Of a stretch of 64,000 bases of DNA, positions 1-10,900 are shown piece after piece. Both the position numbers and the translations under genes were made by a program. The notes below the pieces were generated by a model. The model saw only the letters and a program-made list of their open reading frames with translations, searched no databases and was not told the origin of the DNA. The DNA is from Paragordius varius (lineage: Eukaryota > Nematomorpha). The first letter of the stretch is position 1, and every line of letters starts with the position of its first letter. The stretch lies in the NCBI GenBank assembly GCA_964247055.1, contig OZ176054.1, positions 3,100,001-3,164,000 of the forward strand. Reading direction: 5' to 3'.

Positions 1-135
1 TAAAATACTTTTATATGGCAGACGCCAAAATCGAATTGGTAAATAATTTAAAATACTTGGGCGATGTCATACATTGCCTAGGTAGAATAAACCAATCAGT
101 TAAATATAGATCCCAACAAGCTGGGGTAAAATATC
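1..135 (+). mobile_element. RTE-type LINE fragment (reverse transcriptase C-terminal part)
   Basis: The first ~135 bases read in one frame with the motif 'KIELVNNLKYLGDVI', the usual 'K-YLG' segment that follows the palm of non-LTR reverse transcriptases, then 'INQSVKYRSQQA' and a stop. It is truncated by the window edge, so its length is unknown. Other LINE pieces in this window (around 6.1-7.1 kb and 22.9-25 kb) belong to the same broad RTE type, judged by the shared 'YLG' segment. Confidence 0.6.
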
Positions 136-1763
136 ATTAACTTAAATTTATGTTTAAAAATAAACACATATCAGCAAAAAACAAAGGTTTGATTAGAGTT
201 GTTGATAAGCGACAATAGTTTAAATTAAATGAAACGTTAACGACAAAAAACAATAATTTAACCGAAGAGACGATAACTCAAATTAAATTTATAAGAATAT
301 ATGGTTAAAATTATTAAAAATATAATTTAGTATATGAGGGTGCTTTCCTTTGATTTCCCTGTGGCATACGTACTGTTCCCTACACAACTGAAATTTTATG
401 GGTCATTCAACTTTAATTAAAAAAGAATTCATTTCTGAGTATCGTAAAACTCCATCAGGGTAATAAGCTTCTTTAGATTTCACTCTTGACAAAGAGGGAA
501 TCATCCATATCCCTAAATATATATATAATGTATTTGATGAAATCAAGGTGTGTTCTTCTCTTATCCAAAAGGCATTTTTCCGATTCAGAATTCAATTACA
601 AATTTATATAAGAATCATTGTCCATTTCATATTATTTTAAAATATTTAAAAATGAAGCAAACGAATCAACATATCTGACACCATATATGGTCAAAATTTA
701 AAAATTTCAGATGAAAAAATGAAATTAGTATTTACAGCTGAGTAAATTAAATCATTTTTTACATAAAAAAAGCAACAAAAAAGCTGTAAAAATTAAATTT
801 ATTTTTAAAAATAAAAGTCCACAAAGCTATTTTACAAAGTGATATTTATATTTAAACAAACATTATTAACATCCAAGAACATATAATAAAGTTTGTTTTG
901 ATTTAACAAATTGATAAAAAATATTTGTGTGAAAAAATGTCAAGTTACCCAATTTTTGAGGGTTTTTGGCCCCTAAAACAAAAAGTATTGGATATTTTGA
1001 GTAAATTATTTTTTTATTTTAAAGATAAATTGGTAATTTATTGTAAAAATACTTATGTAAGCCACATATTATTTGTTTACACAGCAAAAAATATTTACGA
1101 ACAAGAAAATTTTGGATATGTCCAAATATGGAAAAAGTCCCATATCTCGAAAACGAGCTGGGTAAGTAAAAAAAATTTTTACGCAAATCTGATCACAATA
1201 CTATAAGGAATCAGAAAATATTTAGAAAATCGAGTCCAGAAAAAGTTGTGTCACAGTGTAAGTTTCGATGTTTTTCAGAAAATCGATTTAGCTAATGATT
1301 GTTCAATAACGTTTAAAACGCTGCGCAAAAACGGAATGAAAGCGCGATTGTTACCCACACATTTCGTCATAATTAAAAAATTACTATTGACATTGGAGTT
1401 GACCTGTTGGGAAACATGCTTCAAATGGATCTTGGGAACTGTATTCTTTAAAAAAACCATATTTTTAAACCGAGCAAGGTAATAGTAAGGAATTAAATTA
1501 AGTCAGTCGCGCTAAAGGCATTTATAAATGAATAAAAAATCTGTAAAGTTTGGGGCCCACACGTTTTTCTAAAATTGCTCAAAACCATTGATTTATAAAT
1601 ATTTCTTGTATTTTAAATTCGTTAAAACTAATACTTCATTTAAAGAAATAAATGGTCAATAGAGATTTAATATAATATAATTATAATCATACATTTATTA
1701 AAGGCAGCCTTTAATCTACAATTTTATCGCTTCGTATGATTATAAGAATGTACAATAAACTTT
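136..1763. other. Gene-free upstream region of p47
   Basis: This AT-rich stretch has no gene I can support. ORFs at 925-1206 and 1246-1482 (+) and the overlapping 1275-1460 (-) have no recognisable domain, signal peptide or plausible splice continuation, and their composition is that of the flanking DNA. The segment near 335-420 is richer in G+C and gives a short open frame on both strands, but nothing identifiable. The p47 promoter presumably lies in the last few hundred bases; I see no defined motif there. Confidence 0.5.
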
Positions 1764-4700
1764 ATGGCTGATTTAGTGACAAAATTTACTGAAGTTACGA
1801 ACTGTAAAGCCGAAACCGCTCTTTCATATCTATCAAAATACGAATGGGACTTTGAAGTTAATCGCTCTATCTATATCCAGGAAGCTTTAAGTCATTTTTT
1901 TGAGGATGGAGGTAATGAAAATTTGGATTTTAAATTAACTTCGCTTGAAAAAACAACAAAACCAGCTGCGAAAGAAGGACAATCTTCCTCTAAGTACATA
2001 TTTTATTAATTATAAAGGATTAAAACATTCAATACTTTGAAACATTCTAGTGATGAGGAGGATGATGAAGATAAACAAGCATTTTATGCAGGGGGTTCGG
2101 ACAAAAGGTTAGTTCTAGCATAATATTTTAGTGGACAATTAATTTTGGGCCCATCGTCTGATCATTTTCACAATAAAAAACAGCCGGATAAAGTTATTGA
2201 AGATTTATTTAAAACTGCGTTAAAGTTATTTAAATCATAATTTCATTATAGTCACGGTGCCACCCAAATAACTCCTGAAACGCTCCGCAAAGCATTTCAA
2301 AGTCAATTCCAGCAAACTGAAAAATCATCGAAACCTAAACCCTTTTCAGGGCAGGGTTACGTTTTAGGAGGTATAGTATTTTATCCAAAATTATAATAAC
2401 AAAACAAAAGGTAAAAGACCAATTTTTTTATTAAGCACATATTTTGTAAACACATTTAACAGTCCATTACCTTTTGGCGTATTTTTGTATCCCAGAGCGA
2501 TTTGAAATTTGACTATCTTCAAAAGTAACCAAGGTATACGGTCTAGTTTAAAAATATGCTTTCTTTAGTCTTTAAGGGCATTATAGAAATTTTTAAAATG
2601 TCATATCCCAAATATTTTAGCAGCCATTTTTTTCCATAAATTTTTTTAAATCGCTAATTCAACCGCAAATAAATATATATTATGGTTAAAATGTAAATAA
2701 TTAACTTCAAGAAGCTTTCAGGCTACATTTTAAAAGCAAAAGCGATATATTTTAATTTAGCTGTCAGTTTCAATCCTGTTTTGGGGTGGTTCCAATTTTT
2801 AACTCTACTGTAAAAATATAAGATATAAATGATGACAAAGTTCGATAATTAAATTTTTATTAAAAAACTTTTAAAAATCTAAATTATTTACAAAATTGAA
2901 CTATGTGATATAAAACTACCCCAAAAATTACGCTAGGACAAAAAAGTGATAGGGTAATGAAGTGTTAGAATTAAGTATATAGATGTAAATGAATAGTTAT
3001 TAATTTTATATCTGACATAATTTATATGGGACTATCGGAATATAAAACATAGGAAGGCTTTAAAATAAACATTTTAATATAAAATTATTAATATTTATAG
3101 AAATGAATTTTTATATGCATTTAGACAATGCTAATGTTGCAAACCAAAACGATGGAAAGAGTCAGGAAAGTAAATCCGCTAATTTGACAAACGAGGATGA
3201 ATTGGGAAACCGGAGGAATTCGTTGCTAACAAATAAATTTATAATACTCAAACTTTGGAAAGATGGTATGGTAACTAATTAATTTATATATACTTAACTT
3301 TTTTGCTTTAATAAATGTAAATAATTAAAAAGAAGATAAACATTATATATAATATAGAATACTACGTTTTTTTATGTACTGAAAAAGTAAAAATTTTAAA
3401 TTATGCGGCCCATTTAAAATTCATTTCCCAGGGTAGTTTCAAAGAAAATAATTAAAATATTATTCTGGTATAAGTTTGTCATTTCTTTGTTTTTCTGTAT
3501 TTTTTAGGTTACACAATACATTTGCCTAGCAGTTGTCATTTAGCACCTAATGATCCATTTGCCAGCACTAATTTAAGGTTATATACTGTGTCAGAAAATC
3601 AAACATTTCTCAACACTCTCATGCGAGGGTAAAACAATATTTTATCCTTCCCTAAAATTTTTATTTTTTTTTTCAATGATTATAACCGCATTATTGTTTA
3701 TAAAAAGATATTTTGTATTGAAAATCTTTGATAGTGTGGGCATATTTTTGTTTTTTTCTAAAATTTTACATAATTTGTCTTTAATTTAAGCAAGAAATAA
3801 GGTAAATTCATACTTTGCCAGATTACCATTCAAATTAAAAGTACTGTAAAACTAATAATATAGGATTTTACAATATTTGGCCGAGATGCATAAAATTTTT
3901 GCTATAAATTAAAATTATCCAAATTAATTTCACCACAAATGTTCAATAAAATGTCTCTTTTATGCTGTATGTAGGGAAATCCCACCAGAATTAGTGAGTC
4001 GAATTAATCAGGCTCCTGATATGTTGGTATCCAATAATTCCAACTTTAATAACACAAACACCTCTGAAAATAATGAGAAACACAATAATAAAAGTCGAAG
4101 CAGTCAACATCACATTAATATGGTTATGGAAGATTATAAAACTGTGACTTATGAACAAGGACGCATACTAAATCTAACTTCTACAACAAATGATAATATG
4201 AATATGGAGAGGGGTAATGCATCAATTAACAATTCTCAATTCACCATGTTTAATCCCCAAGGAGGCACCAGTAATTCCGCGAATAATGTATCAGCTTTTT
4301 CTGGCCAGGGATATATGCTAGGAAGGTGAGTTTATAGATGATACAGTAAATTTTACAAATTTTGTTTTACACGCATATATCCATACTTTATAAACTTTTA
4401 ACGGTAAAATAGTAAGAACTGTATATTGCTTTTAGTCCAACAATTATTGTTAATCAGGACTCATTATTTTGTAAAAAGTTTTGTTTCTATATTTTAACAA
4501 AAAAGAGGTCAATGGTTTAAATTAGTTTTTCTGGTTTTAATAATTTATGAAAATGATAATTAATATTTAGATTTAATAAGTTTGAAATGTAAACGATATT
4601 GATTTTTGTTAATATCTATGCAAAGGATCAAAATTTATTATTAGCGGTCGGGCTAAATTACGGTTCGACCCAACCCTATCCATAATATTTTTATTTGACT

Positions 4701-7537
4701 TACATTTTTTATTACCCTAGTTCTAAAAATATTTATCACTGGAATGATTATTCAGTTCTAAAATAACTATTTATTTTCTAAATACACTATTTTCTCGTAA
4801 TTTTGACCTACTTCTATTCTTTAATTAAAGATTTTTTAATTATCTTTTAATTAAATGCTATCCATTATCGTGATTTAATTAAATTTTGTAGACCGACTTT
4901 AGCAACCATAAATTGCGGATATTTTTTATCTTTTTTTACTAAATTTTTATGAATCCCGGACCTATATAATCGACAATATTAATCAAAAAATAACTATTTG
5001 CATTATTTTAAATGCGTATATCTATCCATTTTCCCAAATTTTTCATTTAATGTATGTGTGTTGAAAATATATGCAATAAATGTATCAAATTACAATTTTC
5101 ACATACATATTTAGCCCTAGTCCAGATATTAAAGATTTCCCAGATACTTCTCAAAGTACCCTTAATAATAACGCAAATGTCGGTGGTGGTATTTTAAAGA
5201 AATCGGCCTCAGATTATAATAATAGCAGCCAAACTTTTTCTTTTATGCCACAAAACGCATCATCAGGAGGTAAGGGAAGTTTATCAAAAAATTCTGACAT
5301 TCTTGAGGTTGAAGGATTGAATGAAAACGAGCCTAGTACAATCATTCAATTCCGCGTACCGGATGGGACAAAGTTTTATATTTTATTAATTTATAATAAG
5401 ATTCGTACAAGATGAATATAAAAATACTTTTATTAAAATCTCAAATATATCTTCACACAAAAGCATCGTCCGAAATTGTTTAAAAATAAGCTTAAAATAA
5501 TTTAAAAAAAATGAGATTTTAATAAATTTATTTATATTTTCTTCCTTATTAACAACGTATATCGGAATCTTATTTAACAAAACCTTCGTCGTTACCCACT
5601 TAATTTCATTTAATTAAAGTATGGAGGTGTGTAAAAATCAAAATAGAGTGAGTTTAACCGATTGTTAATGCAGTCATAACCGAAATGTGACCCCTTATAA
5701 ATCAAATAAAAAGTTTTTTGTTTATTACGTTATTCAATTTTATATAAATTAATATATTTTAAAAACGATTAAATTTTAATTTATTTTAATCCTTATTTAT
5801 AATTTAATCATGGTAACTACCTGTGGCTCCAACTGCTAGGACCAATTTTTATGTGATTTATTTGCATAATATTAAACAAATTTTTACGGTTTATAAATTA
5901 GTATTTTGGATTTAAGCATTATATAAATTTATTCATGTAGGATATCTTTCAAGTGTAATTTAACTCACACAATCGGTGATTTACGAAGAGCCATACAAAG
6001 GTACAATTTTATGTTTATACAATTTATGTATGCTTTTATTTTTATGTTTTTATTTTTATGTGTGTGTTATAAGCTATTCATGTAGTGACTCTTGGCTTTC
6101 TCATAAATTAATGCTCTCCATTTTTGACGATCCTGTAATTCTCTCAACAATTGAGGAAGAGTTCGGTTTGTTATTGATTTGAGAATGTCGATCCACCCCT
6201 TTTTGGGTCGGCCCCTTCTGCGGATGCCATCTACCAACCCAAAAAGTATGCTTTTTTCTAGCGAGTCGGATCGCAGGATATGACCCAGATATTTTAGCTG
6301 TTTGAAGATTATTAAATCGTGAAGTCGGGTTTGATAAGGTTGAGGATATAAGAATTGGAGATGTGGGCTTTCCAGGAGATTTTTAATATTTTCCGAAAGC
6401 ACCACATTTGAAAAGAGTTTATGCGGGCTTTGTCAATGGATTTGCATATCCATGATTCGGACCCATAAATTGCCACGGGGTATATCATCGCCTTCAGGAT
6501 GGCAAGTTTGGTTGGAAGTCTTATGACCGACGAGTTCCAAATTTTGGACAGTTTACCCATAGTAGCATGTCCTATGCTAGCCGCGCTCGGATGTCGGGAT
6601 CCGAGCTACCGTCGGATGTAATTATGGAGCCTAAATATTTACAGTGTTCAATTAGTTCGATGGTGGAGTTATTGATTGTAAATGGTAGTTGTGGAGCGTT
6701 TAGGATCATTTTAGATTTAGCTGGGTTCAGCTTAAGACCCATCAAACTTGCTTCGATGGTGAGATTGTTTAAAAGATAGGTCATGTCCGTGTGGGATTCT
6801 GACAAGAGAATAGTGTCGTCGGCGTACAGGAGATTGCAAATAGTAAGACCACCGATCTGTGCCCCAATATCTTTAAGAAAGTTACAATTATATCTGGGTC
6901 ATATCCTGCGATCCGACTCGCTAGAAAAAAGCATACTTTTTGGGTTGGTAGATGGTACCTGCAGAAGGGGCCGACCCAAAAAGCGGTGGATCGACATGCT
7001 TAAATCAATAACAAACCGAGCTCTTCCTCAATTGTTGAGAGAATCACAGTATCGTAAAAAATGGACAACATTAATTTATGAAAAAGTCAAGAACACACAC
7101 ATTTTTATAATTTACAAAAATATTCTATTTTTTCCCAATTTGTTATTAAAATCATTAGAAAATTAAAAATTAAAACCATTATTTAATTAAATATCATTTT
7201 GGTTTGCGAAATATGGCATAAAGATGTAAATTGGTACCATGTTTTATTTTATATTTCACTGTAATCGTGGATCTAAAACCATTTTTTTTATTTTTATATT
7301 ACTTTTTATGTTTCTTATCATTTTAATTTTACATGACATATATGATTAATTCTATTAAAAAGTATTCAATAAATATTTATTATTTTCAGTTATTTACCCC
7401 AATATGAAACTCAACCATTTGTTATGCTTTTAACCTTTCCTCGCCAAGAATTATCTGATAATGACTTAACAATCGAAGGTGCAAACCTTATGAATTCTGT
7501 CGTTATGATCAAAGATGGAGTGACACAACACCAATAA
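1764..7537 (+). CDS. NSFL1C: p97/VCP adaptor p47 (UBA-like, SEP and UBX domains)
   Basis: Ten exons: 1764-1993, 2051-2107, 2132-2224, 2252-2370, 3125-3265, 3508-3628, 3975-4325, 5115-5372, 5941-6000 and 7390-7537. All phases agree and give 525 residues. The protein is a cofactor of the AAA ATPase p97, used in Golgi/ER membrane fusion and in delivering ubiquitinated cargo. Residues 1-45 form a UBA-like helix bundle ('KFTEVTNCKAETALSYLSKY', then 'HFFEDGG'). An acidic stretch and 'FYAGGS' follow, as in vertebrate p47. The SEP domain is at about 204-270 ('ILKLWKDGYTIHLP', then 'RGEIPPEL'), and a UBX domain runs from about 444 to the end. The p97-binding loop reads 'TFPR' (FPR at 493-495). It is longer than human p47 (370) mainly through an Asn/Ser-rich linker in exons 7-8. 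Introns 2 and 3 are only 24 and 27 nt. Intron 9 holds two LINE pieces. Confidence 0.93.
2455..2830. repeat. Dispersed repeat, copy 1 (p47 intron 4)
   Basis: This intronic segment shares an ordered series of words with 39770-40110: 'tatcccagagc', 'aatatgctt(t/c)cttta', 'aaatcgct', then a segment with 'agctgt' and 'tttcaatccyg'-like wording. The similarity is patchy over about 350 bp, so this is an old dispersed repeat. I found no terminal repeats or coding capacity, and cannot name the family. Confidence 0.5.
6067..6888 (-). mobile_element. RTE (BovB-like) LINE, 5'-truncated 3' part, minus strand
   Basis: Read on the minus strand, this piece encodes the end of a non-LTR reverse transcriptase. 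It carries 'NLLYADDTILLS' with the catalytic YADD box at 6815-6826, then 'CKYLGSII', 'IYGSESW' and finally 'LGHILRSDSLEKSILFGLVD', 'RRRGRPKKGW' and 'RQKWRALIYEKAKS'. The last motifs parallel the BovB/RTE C-terminus (GHI..R.DSLEK...G...G.RRRG). Several frame changes show it is dead. It lies in p47 intron 9, antisense to the gene. Confidence 0.85.
6889..7100 (+). mobile_element. RTE LINE, second 3'-end copy in opposite orientation
   Basis: Immediately beyond the minus-strand LINE piece, the plus strand encodes the same C-terminal segment: 'YLGHILRSDSLEKSILFGLV', 'RRGRPKKRW' and 'KKWTTLIYEK'. The two copies therefore form an inverted repeat of roughly 200 bp around a loop of about 600 bp. Differences such as DGIRRRG versus DGTCRRG show they are not a recent exact duplicate. 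Both 3' ends point outward and both end close to an 'acacacat' tract. Confidence 0.85.
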
Positions 7538-7538
7538 A
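7533..7538 (+). promoter_or_regulatory. Possible poly(A) signal overlapping the p47 stop codon
   Basis: AATAAA occurs across the last codons and stop of p47 (CAA TAA followed by AAT). A second AATAAA lies near 7708. In such AT-rich DNA either could be the working signal, so the 3' end is not fixed. Confidence 0.3.
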
Positions 7539-7937
7539 ATTAGATAATTTTGTGACAAAAATATTTTATGAAAATGAATTTAAGCTTAAATTAATTTTTT
7601 TATTGTATATATATATATATATCATTACTTTTACAAAAAGGGTGTGATGATTATAATGTGGTGATTAAATAATAATTAAAAATAGTTGAATTGATTCTTT
7701 ATAACTCAATAAATGTTACATATTATACTATATATTGCCATTTATATATCTTTTTAAATATTCTATGGATATTTTGATAAAATAAAATTTTTAATATATA
7801 TTATGTATATTGATTAGATTACGTTATCCTAAATAAACTAAACTCTAAAAGGGTACAAGTTAATCAAAATTTTTAAAGCGCAAAAGAAAACAACACTCTT
7901 CTTTTAACTTCGAATTGATTGAAATGTAAAATTTTAG
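7539..7937. other. Convergent intergenic region p47 / ATP synthase factor B
   Basis: About 400 bp separate the stop codons of two genes that face each other. The region is AT-rich, with a short (TA)n run near 7606-7622 and several AATAAA words, and no ORF. The two 3' UTRs must both end here and may overlap. Confidence 0.6.
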
Positions 7938-10900
7938 CTATTTTTTAGCGTCAGGTGTTTTTCCCATTTCTATTTCCACGGTACAATCTTTAGGCATTAT
8001 GGCTTTAAGTTCATCTTTAAAGGCGGGTTTGGGGTTTTGTGGGACATTTCTTAACTTAAGTTTTTGTAATTTATGTAAGTTAGGTAGGTATTTGAAAAGA
8101 CCCTCCTGAGTTATTTCATAACAATCTGAGATAGTTAGAGTACGTAATGACTCAGCAGAATATTTTGCAATTTTTTGCAAACATTCATCCGTAACATTGG
8201 GCGAAAACATTAGGAAAATATCTTTGAGATATATAAGGCCATTCAGGTATTCGAACCCGGAAGCATCGACGCATGATTCGTTAGTGTTGAAGGCTTCGAT
8301 ATACATATTGTCTGTAATATTAAATTATAAAATTTATGTAATATAAATATGATAATTTAAATATAAAAAACATTATTGCTAAAAGAATATAGAATAGTGG
8401 TACTCATAAAGCGGGCCGCATGCGACCCTAAGAGTGCTTTAAAGTTGCCCTATGACCATATTGATACTTAAATTATTTTTTTATTGATGAATTTTTAAAT
8501 TTTCTTTAGATTTAATATGGTAATTTTTATTTTTTACCAATTTGAAATGTAGAAAATTTCCCTACATTAAAATGATTTCAAAATTTTGGCACAGATTGTT
8601 TCTGTTTCTGCATTCTATTTTCTTTTCTATATGAAATTTTATTGCATTCCTTTTTTGTATTTAAGCAAGCCTTTCCCACAAACTTGCATATACACAATCT
8701 TTTCATTGCTATCATATTTCAAACTCATTCCCATAAAATATTTTTCAAATCAACATCATTAAATTTGACCTGTTTTTTCATAGCATAATTCAAAAGACAT
8801 TATACAATCCATCATTCTCATAAATTACCAGAAAATCATGAGGAAAAAAATGAAAAATATAAAAAAATTAAGGAAATTATACCAAAAAGAAAAATTTATT
8901 ATGTCCATAGCTTTCTCCCAGGAAAAAGCTGTAACATTAGTTTCGTATGAAATTTGCTATATTATAGGAAAAAATGTGAAACCGTTTACTGAATCCCAAC
9001 TGATAAAAGAATGTCCAATAAAGGGTTGCACTTTTTTATTTGATAAATTCCATAATAAAGATCAATTCATGAGGCAAATTAAAAAACTTTAACTTTCTGA
9101 TTCAACATGTGCTCGACGCATTGAAGATATGTCTAAATATATTTTTAACAATACATTATTGGCTCTGAAAAACTCCAATAATGCTGTTGATTCTAGCACT
9201 GATTTTAGTTCAACACCTCAATGTGCCCTCTTTGTGAGATTTAGCAACGACAACATAATCCACGAAGAATATTTATAATTTTGGCCAATGAATAATACCA
9301 CGAATGAAAAAGATCTTGAAATAATTTGCACATTTTTCGATAATAATGATATATCTATGAAAAAATTGGTTTCGATCTGCACTGTCTGTCCCTCTATGAT
9401 TGGGATTTATTACTCTTTTGAAAAACAAATATAACTGCAAAATATTTTATCCTTTCACTGCTTTATTCATCAGCAAAACTTGGTTTCGCGTGTAAAAAAT
9501 AAATCACCATCCGTGGCAGAGAATTCAACCGCTTCAAATTCAAAAACCTTCCGTAAGCTATCCACAGGAAGTTTCATGATACTCTTTGTACACCGCTGTG
9601 AGATGGCTAAGCCTTAGCAAAGTATTAAATATATTTTTTGTTTTTAGACATGAAATTTTATTATTCATAAAAGATCAGAAAGTTTGACGAGGATATTAAT
9701 AGTGACAAATGGTGGGTTATATTTAAGGTGACCAGATTTTTTGAAGGAAAAAGCGGGACAAATCTGAGAAGGGGGGGTCATTGGGGGTACAACCAAAAAT
9801 TATACAAAAAATTTATTGTAATATTTATTTATTTTTAACACAAATACATTATAAATATAAAAAAATTTGTACCTTACAGGTTGTTTGTACCTTATTCAAT
9901 AAATTTACATGTGCACAAACAAAGGGTGAAGTGATTGTAAGATTCTGGAAAAAAATAATAAAGACGAAATCATCACAAAGTGCGCTGGGTGATGCAAGAA
10001 GCGGCACAAAAAATATTTTTAACAATTTAGCGAAGAATGTTAATCAAAACATTATTGGCAGATACACAACGCTATTCAAACAGCTACTGATTTGTTACCC
10101 CTGGATGTGGAAAATATAGATGTTAAAATGCTTGGATATTGTAGAACTGTTGGTTAGCTCTTTTGCCAGCGATTGAAATATTTATAAAATTGTGATCTTC
10201 TAGAATCCTATTTTTTATCACAGGACAAAGGTCAAAATTCCAAGTCAAAAAAGATTAGAAAATAATTTTATACCATAACCTAATTGGAATATTATAAAGC
10301 ATCCAGAAAAACAAGGCTCAATGAATAGCCAGGATATAAAAATGTTTTATACAAACTGAAAAGATTATTTGGAAGACATTCAGTGACACTTTTTTATGAA
10401 GTATCATTATTAAATAAATATATTGATAATGAAAACTTAAATTATGGAAAGAAAAAATACAGTAGAATATAAATGGTTTAAAATAATCATTTTTGAACAA
10501 ACTATATTCCATACAATAATATTTTGAAATTACCTGGAACCACTGCTATTGAACGCGTTTTTCCACAGTAAATCAAGTGTCGACACGGAAATTTAAATGT
10601 TGAAACTTTAAAAGCCATTTTATGTGTTCAAATATAATTTGACAAATTATTATGAAGACTTATACAATATTTTAAGTAATTTTTATTTTTTAAAACAAAA
10701 ATTTATAAATATAAGAAAATATTTTATGCTTTGGTTTATTATTTATTTGAGTGAATGCGTTTTAGCAGATTGTCATCATTTTTTAAAATATTGTAGAAGT
10801 CTTCACAAGCATTTGTCAAATTATATTTGACAGATAAAACGGCCTTTAAAGTTTCAACATTTAAATTTGATTTTTCCGATGCCCACACATGATTTACTGT

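Noticed and set aside
925-1482. Two adjacent plus-strand ORFs (93 and 78 aa)
   Set aside because: No domain, no splice context and background composition. I cannot support a gene.
6572-7166. Host gene call for the 'LGHILRSDSLEK' ORFs
   Set aside because: YADD and the C-terminal motifs are those of RTE LINE reverse transcriptase, and the copies are broken and intronic.
8260-8285. A tRNA T-loop-like word 'attcgaaccc'
   Set aside because: It lies inside the factor B coding exon and no cloverleaf can be drawn around it. I found no tRNA genes in the window.
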